This document shows positions 8,431-17,137 of a stretch of DNA of 63,826 nucleotides, in pieces. The position numbers and the translations under genes were made by a program. The notes under the pieces were generated by a model, which saw nothing but the letters and a program-made list of their open reading frames with translations, did no database searches and was not told where the DNA came from. Source of the stretch: Gammaproteobacteria bacterium (GTDB lineage: Bacteria > Pseudomonadota > Gammaproteobacteria > Coxiellales > Coxiellaceae); NCBI GenBank assembly GCA_022601255.1, contig JAHZIV010000047.1:1-63826 (forward strand). The letters are read 5' to 3'. Position 1 is the stretch's first letter, and the number at the start of each line of letters is the position of its first letter.

Positions 8431-9462
8431 ATGATCAATATAGATAGCAAACGCATTTTGATTTGTAAAACCAATCAAATTGGTGATGTTACCTTTGCAC
8501 TACCAATAGCGTCGGCGTTAAAGTTAATCGATCCAAGCTGCAAGATTATATTTATGGGCAGAGGTTATACGCGTGAACTTATTGAGCTGTATCACGATGT
8601 GGATGAATTTGCAGACTGTGAGGAAAATCTTGATGACCTCAACATAGATATATGCATTCACGTCTCTCAGGATAAATCTTTAGCCAGGCGTGCTAAAGAA
8701 GCAAAAATTCCCATTAGAGTAGGCAATGGGAGGCGTTTTTTCTATTGGCGTTATTGCAATAAACTGGTCATGGTTAAGCGCAAAAATTCTGAATTACACG
8801 AAACGCAATTGGATATGCAATTCTTAAAGCCGTTTGTTAAAAATTTTAAAAATTACAGTCTGCAAGAAATTATTAATCTCCGTCATTATAAAAAATCGAC
8901 TCATGCAAATCGTTTTATAGAAATGCTTGATAAGCATAAATTTAATTTAATACTACATCCTTTGACAAGAGGTAGGCATATCGAATGGTCTCTGGATCAT
9001 TTTGCTGCGTTAATAAAGTCATTACAAGACAGGCCCGTTAAAATATTTGTTACTGGAAGTGAGGCAGAGGCAAAATTAATTGGTGACAAACTAAATTTTC
9101 CTGAGGTTATAAATCTTGCTGGTAAGACAAGCTTATCAGAATTAATAAATTTTATTGCTAAGGCAGATGGACTGATTGCAGCTTCAACAGGGCCTGTACA
9201 CTTGGCAGCGAATTTTGGCATTAAAACGTTGGGGCTGTATGCACCAATAAAGCCTTTTCATGCGGGTCGTTGGGGGCCAGTAGGGTCAAATGCTATCAGC
9301 TTAAGCGTTGCTAAAGACTGTAACGCTTGTCGCTTTACTCGATGCCAATGTGTCAATAAGATTACAGTGGAACAAGTGTCTGATGTAATAAACCGTTGGC
9401 TTTTAACTAACCCTGGCCACAGCCAAAATCCTGATACTGCTGCAACAGACGTGACTTCGTAA
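8431..9462 (+). CDS. family 9 glycosyltransferase (heptosyltransferase-like)
   Basis: A 343-residue GT9 protein of the WaaC/WaaF/WaaQ type, which transfer ADP-heptose to LPS core. Typical elements: N-terminal ICKTNQIGDVTFALP, the central LHPLTRGRHIEWS (GT9 usually has hPGs..kkwp), and the donor site AASTGPVHLAANFGIKTLGLY. An in-frame GTG exists at 8413, but ATG 8431 gives the normal N terminus. Two CxxC-like cysteines occur near the end (CNACRFTRCQC), as in some GT9 proteins. The 3' end overlaps a small lipoprotein gene on the other strand by 56 bases. Confidence 0.85.
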   Translation: MINIDSKRILICKTNQIGDVTFALPIASALKLIDPSCKIIFMGRGYTRELIELYHDVDEFADCEENLDDLNIDICIHVSQDKSLARRAKEAKIPIRVGNGRRFFYWRYCNKLVMVKRKNSELHETQLDMQFLKPFVKNFKNYSLQEIINLRHYKKSTHANRFIEMLDKHKFNLILHPLTRGRHIEWSLDHFAALIKSLQDRPVKIFVTGSEAEAKLIGDKLNFPEVINLAGKTSLSELINFIAKADGLIAASTGPVHLAANFGIKTLGLYAPIKPFHAGRWGPVGSNAISLSVAKDCNACRFTRCQCVNKITVEQVSDVINRWLLTNPGHSQNPDTAATDVTS

Positions 9463-9643
9463 TTGCTGTATGCTGCTGGCTATTGTGTAAACTTTGTGTT
9501 GAGTGAATTTCTCTCATTAAGTTCTGACAATAATGTGGATCTACTGTAAAGTCTGCAGGCTTGCTTTGATATCTATGCGCATTATTTGAGCAGGCTGACA
9601 AGGCAAAGGCAATAACTGTTAGAATCAATAGCTTAGTCTTCAT
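9407..9643 (-). CDS. small predicted lipoprotein
   Basis: A 78-residue protein starting at an ATG preceded by AGGAGG seven bases upstream; a longer reading from 9682 lacks this and would spoil the signal peptide. The N terminus MKTKLLILTVIAFALSAC is a clear lipoprotein signal with the Cys at residue 18. The mature part is polar, Gln/His-rich and has two further cysteines (HYCQN and FGCGQG). No family recognised. It is convergent with, and overlaps by 56 bases, the GT9 gene, and is divergent from rnr. Confidence 0.72.
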   Translation of the reverse strand: MKTKLLILTVIAFALSACSNNAHRYQSKPADFTVDPHYCQNLMREIHSTQSLHNSQQHTAITKSRLLQQYQDFGCGQG

Positions 9644-9741
9644 TTTTTTCCTCCTGGGCGATGAAGCTGGTATAATTACCAAGTTAGACTACCACTATAT
9701 AGGAATTGGCTGACATTTTCATTAACTAAGGAAGCTCATAA

Positions 9742-11901
9742 ATGGCTCACAACGACAAAAAAGACCCGCACTGGCAGCGTGAGGCAGATAAATACGAGCA
9801 CCCTGTGCCGAGCCGAGAATTCATTTTGCAGCATATGCGTGATAGTAAATCGCTACAATCATTTAAAAATTTGTTTAATGCCTTTGGCCTCTCCAGTGAT
9901 GATGAAAAAGAAGGCTTGCGGCGACGGCTAAGGGCCATGGAGCGCGATGGTCAAATTATCAGTAATCGACGTAATAGCTATGGTTTGGTTGATGAGTTGG
10001 AATTAATTCCTGGTCGTATCCAAAGTCATCGAGATGGCTTTGGTTTTTTGATTCCTGATGATGGTGGTTCTGATGTGTTCTTATCGGCGCGCCACATGCG
10101 CGGATTGTTTAATGATGATCGTGTGTTGGTGCGTGTTATTTCCGATGATAAGCGACGTGGTCGTCGGGAAGGTGCAGTTGCTGAAATACTAGAACGCAAT
10201 ACCTTCCAAGTGGTGGGGCGCTATATTGAAGAAGATGGCGTGGCTTTTATTGATCCTGATAATAAAAACATACATCAAGACATTATTATCACACCGGGAA
10301 ACCAGGGTGATGCGAAGCCTGGACAATTTGTTGTTGCTGAAATCATCAGTCAGCCCAGTGCGCGCAGACAGCCTCTGGGTAAAGTAATTGATATCTTAGG
10401 TGATCAGTTTACCCCTGGTATGGAAGTGGAATTGGCAATTCGTTCTCGAGAATTACCCTATGAATGGCCTGATGCGGTCATGAATCAGGCTGAGAAAATG
10501 CCGAATAGCATTCCAACTGAAGCGATAAAAAATCGAAAAGACTGTCGTGACATGTGTTTTGTGACGATCGATGGTGAGGATGCGAAAGACTTCGATGATG
10601 CGGTTTATTGTGAGGCACAAGCAGATGGTGGTTGGATATTATGGGTAGCAATAGCGGATGTAACGCATTATGTCAAAGCCAGCTCGCCTTTGGATGAAGA
10701 GGCAGTAAAACGCGGTAATTCTGTATATTTTTCAGCAAAGGTTATTCCAATGCTGCCGGAACAATTGTCTAATGGCCTCTGCTCGTTAAAACCTAACGTA
10801 GATCGTTTGGTGATGATGTGTGAAATGAAAATTGATGCGCACGGCGTTTTAGAGCATTATCAATTTTATGAAGCAGTCATCCATTCGCATGCGCGCCTTA
10901 CCTATAATCAAGTATTTTCTATGCTTAAACAGAAAAAACCAAAACATGATGAGATCTATTTGCATGTAAAAGAGTTGGAAAAGCTTTACAAAAAATTAAT
11001 TAAGCAACGTAATCTGCGTGGTGCGATTGAATTTGAAACCATTGAGACAAAAGTCGTATTCGATAATGAAGGCAAGATCAGTGAAATTGTGCCTTATGAA
11101 CGTAATGAGGCGCATAAAATTATTGAAGAGTGCATGTTAATTGCTAATGTTTCTGCTGCTAGTTTTTTAGATGAGTCCGGTGTCGAAACGCTTTATCGCA
11201 ATCATGAGCAACCAGAGGAGCAAAAGCTGTATGAATTACGCGATTTTCTGAAAACTTTTGGCCTGCGTTTGGGTGGTGGCGATAACCCAACAGCACATGA
11301 TTACTGTAATTTACTCAAGCGCATTGAAAAACGAGCAGATAAGCATTTAATTCAAACGGTATTGCTACGCTCATTGCGTCAAGCTGTTTATGCGCCAGAA
11401 AATCATGGTCACTTTGGTTTATCCTACACGCATTATGCTCAATTTACCTCGCCGATTCGACGCTATCCTGATGTGATCGTGCATCGTGCGATTAAATATT
11501 TATTGAAGCATAAAGACCCTAAAAAATATTTCTATGATGCAAAAACAATGGCTGATCTTGGTATCCATTGTTCGTTCACAGAGCGGCGAGCTGACTATGC
11601 AACGCGTGATGCGCTGGATTGGTTGAAATGCGAGTATATGCAGGATAAAGTCGGGCAAGAGTTTGATGGTATTATTGCTGATGTAACAGGTTTTGGGGTA
11701 TTTGTAGAGTTAAAAGATATTTATGTGCAAGGTTTAGTGCATATTGCTTCGCTTAAGAACGATTATTATCATTTCGATGCAACCCATCATGCATTGCGCG
11801 GTAAGCGTAGTGGTAAGAGTTATCAGTTGGGTGATTCTATGCGAGTCTTGGTTGCACGAGTGGATTTAGATAAGCGCGCAATTGATTTTGAACTTGTTTG
11901 A
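9742..11901 (+). CDS. rnr: ribonuclease R
   Basis: A 719-residue 3'-5' exoribonuclease that degrades structured RNA. Domain order: winged helix (about 20-85), cold-shock OB folds (85-240), RNB catalytic domain with the magnesium-binding aspartates in IDGEDAKDFDDAVYCE, and a C-terminal S1 domain (about 635-719, GQEFDGIIADVTGFGVFVELKD). SD AAGGAAG precedes the ATG. It is about 90 residues shorter than the E. coli enzyme and stops right after S1, so the lysine-rich tail used in E. coli for stability control and trans-translation contacts is missing. A palindromic repeat and a terminator-like hairpin follow. Confidence 0.97.
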   Translation: MAHNDKKDPHWQREADKYEHPVPSREFILQHMRDSKSLQSFKNLFNAFGLSSDDEKEGLRRRLRAMERDGQIISNRRNSYGLVDELELIPGRIQSHRDGFGFLIPDDGGSDVFLSARHMRGLFNDDRVLVRVISDDKRRGRREGAVAEILERNTFQVVGRYIEEDGVAFIDPDNKNIHQDIIITPGNQGDAKPGQFVVAEIISQPSARRQPLGKVIDILGDQFTPGMEVELAIRSRELPYEWPDAVMNQAEKMPNSIPTEAIKNRKDCRDMCFVTIDGEDAKDFDDAVYCEAQADGGWILWVAIADVTHYVKASSPLDEEAVKRGNSVYFSAKVIPMLPEQLSNGLCSLKPNVDRLVMMCEMKIDAHGVLEHYQFYEAVIHSHARLTYNQVFSMLKQKKPKHDEIYLHVKELEKLYKKLIKQRNLRGAIEFETIETKVVFDNEGKISEIVPYERNEAHKIIEECMLIANVSAASFLDESGVETLYRNHEQPEEQKLYELRDFLKTFGLRLGGGDNPTAHDYCNLLKRIEKRADKHLIQTVLLRSLRQAVYAPENHGHFGLSYTHYAQFTSPIRRYPDVIVHRAIKYLLKHKDPKKYFYDAKTMADLGIHCSFTERRADYATRDALDWLKCEYMQDKVGQEFDGIIADVTGFGVFVELKDIYVQGLVHIASLKNDYYHFDATHHALRGKRSGKSYQLGDSMRVLVARVDLDKRAIDFELV

Positions 11902-11919
11902 TTTTATCATGTGTAAATC

Positions 11920-12036
11920 ATAAGACCCCCAATGACTCTTCAACATCCTTTTACTTCATGGCTCGCTCCGTTCCACTACGCTGCGCTTTACTTCCGTAAA
12001 AGGACATTGAAAATTCATTTTCTGGGTGTCTTATGG
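11920..12036. repeat. palindromic repeat, copy A (62-bp core)
   Basis: The core at 11944-12005 begins CATCCTTTTACTTCATGG and ends CTTCCGTAAAAGGAC; CCTTTTAC pairs with GTAAAAGG. It is the same length as the core of copy B at 18580-18641, and by my count 54 of 62 positions agree, all differences being in the loop. Outside the core the arms (CATAAGACCCCC on the left, GGGTGTCTTATGG on the right) pair with each other but have no resemblance to the arms of copy B. It sits just after rnr and may help end its transcript. Confidence 0.8.
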
Positions 12037-12045
12037 CTTATTTTT

Positions 12046-12120
12046 AATGCGACATACGCTGCTCAGTTTGCGGTCTCAAAATCGCGTTTTGGGTAGCAGT
12101 AAAATCAGTTGTCGCATTTT
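12046..12120 (+). terminator. nested hairpin with T-run, overlaps queG end
   Basis: AATGCGACA at 12046-12054 pairs perfectly with TGTCGCATT at 12110-12118; inside it GCTGCT pairs with AGCAG and AAAATCGCGTTTT makes an inner hairpin. On the plus strand the outer stem is followed by TTTT, as in an intrinsic terminator for rnr. The last codons and stop of queG (minus strand) lie inside the right arm, so the same sequence serves coding and structure. Confidence 0.5.
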
Positions 12121-13157
12121 TGTAATGCCCAAAGAACATGTTCCTTAACTATGTCGGAAGGATGGTCCAGCCTTGACTTCAGCGCAGCAATAACACTATC
12201 AGAGGCAGGCGCATTACCCAGTGCAACGGCGATATTGCGCAACCAACCCTCATAACCACAGCGACGTAACGCAGAGCCCTCGGTATTTTTTAAATACTGT
12301 TGCTCGGTCCATAAAAATAATTCAACCAAGCTAATATCATCCAATCGATGTCGTGGGTTAAATGCAGACTCACTTGTATGTTTAGCATATTTATTCCAAG
12401 GGCACATCAACTGACAGTCATCACAACCAAAAATACGGTTACCTATTTGCTCGCGAAATTCAATTGGAATAGCACCTTTATTCTCAATGGTGAGATAAGA
12501 AATACAACGGCGCGCATCGAGTTGGTAGGGCGCAACAATTGCTTTTGTCGGGCAAACATCGATACAAGCGCTACAACTGCCGCAATGATTTTTCACAGGC
12601 TTGTCCTCAGGAAGAGGCAAATCTGTATAGAGTGTTCCTAAGAAAAAATACGAACCTGCTTCACGATTTAAAATTAAAGTGTGTTTGCCCATCCAACCTA
12701 ATCCTGATTTCTCTGCAATTGGCTTTTCAAATACCGGCGCACTATCAGCAAAAGGGCGGTAATTAAAGGGACCTGTTATAGATTCAATTTTTTTCGCTAA
12801 CTGCTTCAGTCGTTTTCGTATCAAGCGATGGTAGTCCCGTCCTAATGCATAGCGAGAAATGTAGGCTTTATTGCTATCTCTTAAGACTTTTATATTATCA
12901 CCACTTTGTGGTAAATAATTCATTCTAGCGCTGATAATGCTGATAGTCTTAGGAAGCATTTTATCAGGCTGTCGGCGCAATTCACGGTTCTGTGTTAGAT
13001 AGCCCATGTGGCCATGATAGCCTTTGGCGAGCCAGACCTGCAGTCGTTGATCTGCCTGTTCGAGTTCGCAATTGCTAATGGCGATCTGCTGGAAGCCTAG
13101 CGCTGAACTCCAGAGCTTGATTTGCCCCACAAGGGATAAATTATTTATTTTTTCCAT
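12105..13157 (-). CDS. queG: epoxyqueuosine reductase
   Basis: A 350-residue cobalamin- and iron-sulfur-dependent enzyme for the last step of queuosine synthesis in tRNA. The two 4Fe-4S clusters are given by CGSCSACIDVCPTKAI and CDDCQLMCPWN; the N-terminal domain contains the conserved RYALGRDYHRLIRKRL and the catalytic region KPIAEKSGLGWMGKHT. A C-terminal HEAT-like segment follows. The length is normal. Two other queuosine genes, queF and queD, occur later in the window but not in an operon with this one. Its upstream neighbour on the other strand is an unrelated lineage-specific gene. Confidence 0.96.
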   Translation of the reverse strand: MEKINNLSLVGQIKLWSSALGFQQIAISNCELEQADQRLQVWLAKGYHGHMGYLTQNRELRRQPDKMLPKTISIISARMNYLPQSGDNIKVLRDSNKAYISRYALGRDYHRLIRKRLKQLAKKIESITGPFNYRPFADSAPVFEKPIAEKSGLGWMGKHTLILNREAGSYFFLGTLYTDLPLPEDKPVKNHCGSCSACIDVCPTKAIVAPYQLDARRCISYLTIENKGAIPIEFREQIGNRIFGCDDCQLMCPWNKYAKHTSESAFNPRHRLDDISLVELFLWTEQQYLKNTEGSALRRCGYEGWLRNIAVALGNAPASDSVIAALKSRLDHPSDIVKEHVLWALQKCDN

Positions 13158-13206
13158 ATAATCTGTCAGTTATAGGGTAAATATAACCCTATTTATTTGA
13201 TTAAAT

Positions 13207-13222
13207 TTTAATATTTCTTTAA
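13207..13222 (+). promoter_or_regulatory. PmrA-box-like tandem repeat
   Basis: TTTAA-TA-TT-TC-TTTAA, half sites 11 bases apart with the central TT, same pattern as at 7380 and 28909. It lies in the 248-base divergent gap between queG and the gene at 13406, 184 bases before that gene's start. An ATAGGGT/ACCCTAT hairpin at about 13172-13191 and a TTGACA at 13349-13354 with only a poor -10 (CAAATT) are the other things seen in this gap. Confidence 0.5.
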
Positions 13223-13405
13223 TATACACGTGTTACATTAGTTCGAGAAGGATCTTTTTTTGACTGTTCGTCATGGATGAGTGACTCGGGAAGTACTAAC
13301 TGCATGATAAATCTAATATTTTAGACATGCCTGGAAAACCCGAGGGTGTTGACAAGTTGCGCGATTTGCTTCAAATTAGTGCACTTAGAATGGGGAAATA
13401 AATTT

Positions 13406-15100
13406 ATGGCGCCTCCTGACATTACAGTGACGAATCCAGCTATTCAGGCCGATCCGCCGCAATCTGCTGCCGATGTGATATCTGAGAAAGTAGGTGGGTT
13501 ATTGGATAATGAAACCCCGGCTCATGGGGTGCGTCGCTTTCTTGAGAAAAGCTTAACCAGGGCTAAAATGGAAGATGCGGTGAATGGTCTTTTAGGGCTG
13601 GCCTATTTTACTACCACTAAAGAAAATCTAGCTCCAGCAGATGCTCCACAATTATTGCCAAATGATCGTAGCGCTATATACGAAACGCTGTCCGAATTAT
13701 GGCTTAAAGAATTGAATAGAAATTTGAGTCGAGAATGGGATCGGGTTTATTTTTGGTTTGGTGCTTCTGATAAGTTGCAGCAACATAGAGAAAAGTGCCT
13801 GGTAAAGATTGCTGAAGCTGCAGATGCGGTGAGACCTGCAGATGCTCAAGGTCTGCCTCTTAATGTTGCTAAGCAGCATACCGTAAAAATGTTAAGACGT
13901 TGTAAGACTCTATTTCCATCAGCTTCTAATAGAGTCATTGATTCCTTCATTAGCCTTACTCTTGGTGAAACAGAGGCGGGGATGTTCAGGTCAAAAAAAG
14001 ATTTGCTCAGGGAGATTCAACAGCTTGTTACAGAAGGTAATGACCTGAAGCTCGACATGAGGAAGGCTCAGATCATTTACAATGATATTTTTTTAGTTTT
14101 GAAGAAGAAACAGTTAGCAAAGCCTGCGGATGCTACTGAAGATACACTGCCTGACGATCCTCACCCTGAAGATTATCTTACGCGAAAAATTAATAAATAC
14201 AGAAACCGTATTAAAGAAAAGCGGGCATTTTTTTGGTTCACAAGGAGATGGCGTAGAGGTGAGCATGATGGATCAATGAGTAAACTCATTAGTGAAGAAT
14301 TAAAACGATTAATCCACAATGAATTGTGGGATGAAATTCTTGCCGATAATCCAGCAGCAATTTCTCCACCAGGGTCACGTGAGCAGGTTGATGCTGCGTT
14401 GAGGGCAGAGAACTCGATACTAGTTAAGTTGGCAGGAGAATATGATAGGCGCAATGATAGAGATGGGGCTGCAGCTGCAGCGCCAGCACCAGAAACGATC
14501 GTAACTGCAGGTGCAGCGCCAGAAAAGAGCGTATTGGATAAGGAAAACGCTTTATTCGAAATGTCTGAAGTAGTAATAGTTGATACTGAGTTAGGCAAGT
14601 GTGATTCCCCTGAAAGGAAGGCTGCCTATCCTACTGCAGACGAAATGATTCAAGCATTCTTCTCACTAACTGCGCCCGTTCAACGAGAGGTGCTGAGAAG
14701 ATCATGCATATCGACAGATAGTAATTTTGGCCAACCTGAAGAAAATAAAGCTGGGACAGAAGCCAAGTACTTCTTGAGTAAATATACAATCTTGTGGTCA
14801 ATTTTAATGGAATATTGTGCTGACCCTACTAGTAGCCTTGAGCATTGGAGATTATTAACGCCTGAAACAGATGGTCCTTCAGATGAGTTGTTAAATTTTG
14901 CAGGTAATTACCGTCGTTGGTCAGAAGAAGATGGGCCAGTAGATGATGCGGCAGCAGTAGGGCAGCCATTACAACATGCAGGTAATCAATTTGCTATGTG
15001 GGCGCATGTCGAAGAAGGAGCAGGCAGCTTGGAAGCTGATTATGATGATGGCGATCCAAAAAGAACGCACAGCACTAACTCTGCTACCTCGACGCTTTAG
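13406..15100 (+). CDS. lineage-specific protein, candidate effector
   Basis: A 564-residue soluble protein with no family I recognise. An in-frame ATG at 13346 exists, but ATG 13406 has GGGGAA upstream and gives a plausible N terminus. The first 330 residues look alpha-helical with many charged residues; about 360-385 is an Ala/Pro-rich linker (AAAAAPAPE); the rest is mixed and ends in a Ser/Thr-rich tail after an acidic patch (EEGAGSLEADYDDGD). Acidic block followed by small polar residues resembles a Dot/Icm C-terminal signal. It is inserted between queG and nnr, and the PmrA-like box upstream supports an effector-type role by inference only. Confidence 0.65.
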   Translation: MAPPDITVTNPAIQADPPQSAADVISEKVGGLLDNETPAHGVRRFLEKSLTRAKMEDAVNGLLGLAYFTTTKENLAPADAPQLLPNDRSAIYETLSELWLKELNRNLSREWDRVYFWFGASDKLQQHREKCLVKIAEAADAVRPADAQGLPLNVAKQHTVKMLRRCKTLFPSASNRVIDSFISLTLGETEAGMFRSKKDLLREIQQLVTEGNDLKLDMRKAQIIYNDIFLVLKKKQLAKPADATEDTLPDDPHPEDYLTRKINKYRNRIKEKRAFFWFTRRWRRGEHDGSMSKLISEELKRLIHNELWDEILADNPAAISPPGSREQVDAALRAENSILVKLAGEYDRRNDRDGAAAAAPAPETIVTAGAAPEKSVLDKENALFEMSEVVIVDTELGKCDSPERKAAYPTADEMIQAFFSLTAPVQREVLRRSCISTDSNFGQPEENKAGTEAKYFLSKYTILWSILMEYCADPTSSLEHWRLLTPETDGPSDELLNFAGNYRRWSEEDGPVDDAAAVGQPLQHAGNQFAMWAHVEEGAGSLEADYDDGDPKRTHSTNSATSTL

Positions 15101-15175
15101 GCTCAGGATATATTGCACTTCCTGCAAATAAGAGTAAAATTCTCAGTCATCACACCGAATTGAGCATAAAATGAC

Positions 15176-16648
15176 ATGATCAAGCTTTACAATAACAGCC
15201 AGATTCGTTCACTCGAACAGCGCTGTATTTCTGAAAATCACCTGACTGAACAAGCACTGATGGCCAATGCCGGTAAGGCTGCATTTCAAACACTACAGCA
15301 GCACTGGCCCGAGGCAAAACGCATCACGATTATCTGCGGTAAGGGTAATAACGCAGGTGACGGTTTTATCGTCGCACAACAAGCAAAAGCCGCAGGACAA
15401 GATGTTACCGTTCTCATCACATCTGATACAAGTTCTTTAAGCACAACTGCACAATGGGCCGCACAGTCTTGCCAACAAGCAGGTGTGTCTCTAACGCCGT
15501 ATGAGCCAGATGCTAAAATTGAAGCTGATGTCATTGTCGATGCTCTGTTGGGTAGTGGCTTAGACGGTGAGGTGCGCGCACCCTTTAAAGATATCATCGA
15601 AAAAATTAACGCACTAGAGATTCCCGTTTTAGCCTTAGATGTGCCATCGGGTTTAGATGTTGATAGCGGTTGTAGATTAGGCGTTGCAATTAAGGCAACA
15701 GCAACGATTACCTTTATTGGTTTAAAGCAAGGGTTGTATACCTGCAAAGGCCCTGTTGAATGTGGTGAGATAACATTAAATGATCTGGGTATTCCGCAGA
15801 AATTAATCGATGAATCGGATTATACTGCAGCGCTAATGGATTGGGAAACAGCTCGATCTTTACTTCCACGCAGGAGTAAAGATACGCACAAAGGTAACAA
15901 TGGCCACGTACTCGTAATTGGCGGAGATTATGGTATGGGTGGTGCTGTACGACTTGCATCAGAAGCGGCAGCGCGTGTTGGTTCAGGTCTAGTAACAGTC
16001 GCAACACGTCCTGAACACGTGACGATTGTGAGCGGCAGCAGGCCTGAAATCATGTGCCATCAAGTGACGTGTAGAGAAGATTTATTGCCATTATTAGAGC
16101 GTGCAACCGTCGTTGCAATTGGCCCTGGTCTTGGCAAAGGTGAGTGGGGTCGAGAATTGCTGGAGGCTGTCGTAGAGAGTCAATTACCGATGGTATTGGA
16201 TGCGGATGGGCTTAATATATTAAGCGAAAAACCATTTACCCATGAGCAGTGGGTGCTAACCCCACATCCAGGCGAGGCAGCGCGTTTGTTAGGTATTAGC
16301 AATAAAGAAATTCAGGCGGATCGTTTTACCGCCATCAGTCATATCATCGAAAAATATCACGGTGTGTGTGTGCTAAAGGGTGCAGGTACATTGGTTAAAT
16401 CATTTAATCAATCACATGAGTTAATCTGCCCAGCGGGTAATCCAGGCATGGCAACAGGCGGCATGGGTGATATTTTAAGTGGCGTGATCGCAGGTTTTGT
16501 AGCGCAAGGTTTAAGCCTCGCAAAAGCTGCTGAAATTGGTGTCTTGGTGCATTCTGTTGCAGGAGACATGGCTGCAGAAAAGGGCGGCGAGCGGGGATTA
16601 TTAGCTACGGATCTTATGGACTTTTTACGCGAACTTGTAAACCCATGA
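15176..16648 (+). CDS. nnr: bifunctional NAD(P)H-hydrate repair enzyme
   Basis: A 490-residue fusion that repairs damaged NADH/NADPH. The N-terminal part (about 1-215) is the NAD(P)HX epimerase (YjeF_N) with GKGNNAGDGF and VDALLGSGLDG; the C-terminal part (about 225-490) is the ADP-dependent hydrate dehydratase with GDYGMGGAVRLA, TPHPGEAARLL and the nucleotide-site motif NPGMATGGMGDILSG. Both active sites look complete. It is followed by tsaE with a four-base overlap, the usual gammaproteobacterial order nnr-tsaE-amiB-mutL-miaA. Confidence 0.96.
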   Translation: MIKLYNNSQIRSLEQRCISENHLTEQALMANAGKAAFQTLQQHWPEAKRITIICGKGNNAGDGFIVAQQAKAAGQDVTVLITSDTSSLSTTAQWAAQSCQQAGVSLTPYEPDAKIEADVIVDALLGSGLDGEVRAPFKDIIEKINALEIPVLALDVPSGLDVDSGCRLGVAIKATATITFIGLKQGLYTCKGPVECGEITLNDLGIPQKLIDESDYTAALMDWETARSLLPRRSKDTHKGNNGHVLVIGGDYGMGGAVRLASEAAARVGSGLVTVATRPEHVTIVSGSRPEIMCHQVTCREDLLPLLERATVVAIGPGLGKGEWGRELLEAVVESQLPMVLDADGLNILSEKPFTHEQWVLTPHPGEAARLLGISNKEIQADRFTAISHIIEKYHGVCVLKGAGTLVKSFNQSHELICPAGNPGMATGGMGDILSGVIAGFVAQGLSLAKAAEIGVLVHSVAGDMAAEKGGERGLLATDLMDFLRELVNP

Positions 16649-17136
16649 AGCATTCCCTCAAGATTAACAGTGAAGCTGAGATGCTGGCATTTGGGGCTGC
16701 CGTTGCAAATGCCATTAAAGAACACCAATCTCAAGGGTTAAAATTCTATCTTCAAGGCCAGTTAGGCGCCGGCAAGACCACATGGGCTCGTGGATTTTTA
16801 CAGGCGCTGGGGCATACTGGACGTGTTAAAAGCCCAACTTACTCACTAGTAGAACCCTATCAAATCCAGGGTTTTGATGTATACCATATTGATTTATACC
16901 GGTTAAAAAATCCTCGTGAAGTCGAATCTTTAGGTTTAAGTGATTATTTAACTGCAAATGCTATTTGTCTGATAGAATGGCCTGAAAAAGCGCTGCAATA
17001 CTTGCCTGAGGCATCTTTGTACTGCACAATAGATCTGTTGCTCGGTGATACCGGTAACAGCAGGGAGTGTCATCTAGAAGCACGAGATGCTATTGGCGAG
17101 ACACTATTACAATCATTAAAGGCACTTGGGAAATAG
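16645..17136 (+). CDS. tsaE: tRNA t6A synthesis ATPase TsaE
   Basis: A 163-residue P-loop ATPase that works with TsaB, TsaC and TsaD to make threonylcarbamoyladenosine at position 37 of tRNAs. Walker A is GQLGAGKTTW; the conserved KSPTYSLVEPY and the DLYRL segment follow, with LIEWPEK near the end, all typical. Length is normal. The start overlaps the nnr stop by four bases. Confidence 0.96.
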   Translation: MKHSLKINSEAEMLAFGAAVANAIKEHQSQGLKFYLQGQLGAGKTTWARGFLQALGHTGRVKSPTYSLVEPYQIQGFDVYHIDLYRLKNPREVESLGLSDYLTANAICLIEWPEKALQYLPEASLYCTIDLLLGDTGNSRECHLEARDAIGETLLQSLKALGK

Positions 17137-17137
17137 C

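Noticed and set aside
12348-12766. Genes on the plus strand within queG
   Set aside because: They overlap a clear queG and show no protein-like features.
14173-14598. Long minus-strand reading frames opposite the 13406 and other genes (also 1003-1380, 8016-8474, 15286-15747, 16408-16734)
   Set aside because: They mirror the codon pattern of the opposite gene, lack ribosome sites and contain no family motif.
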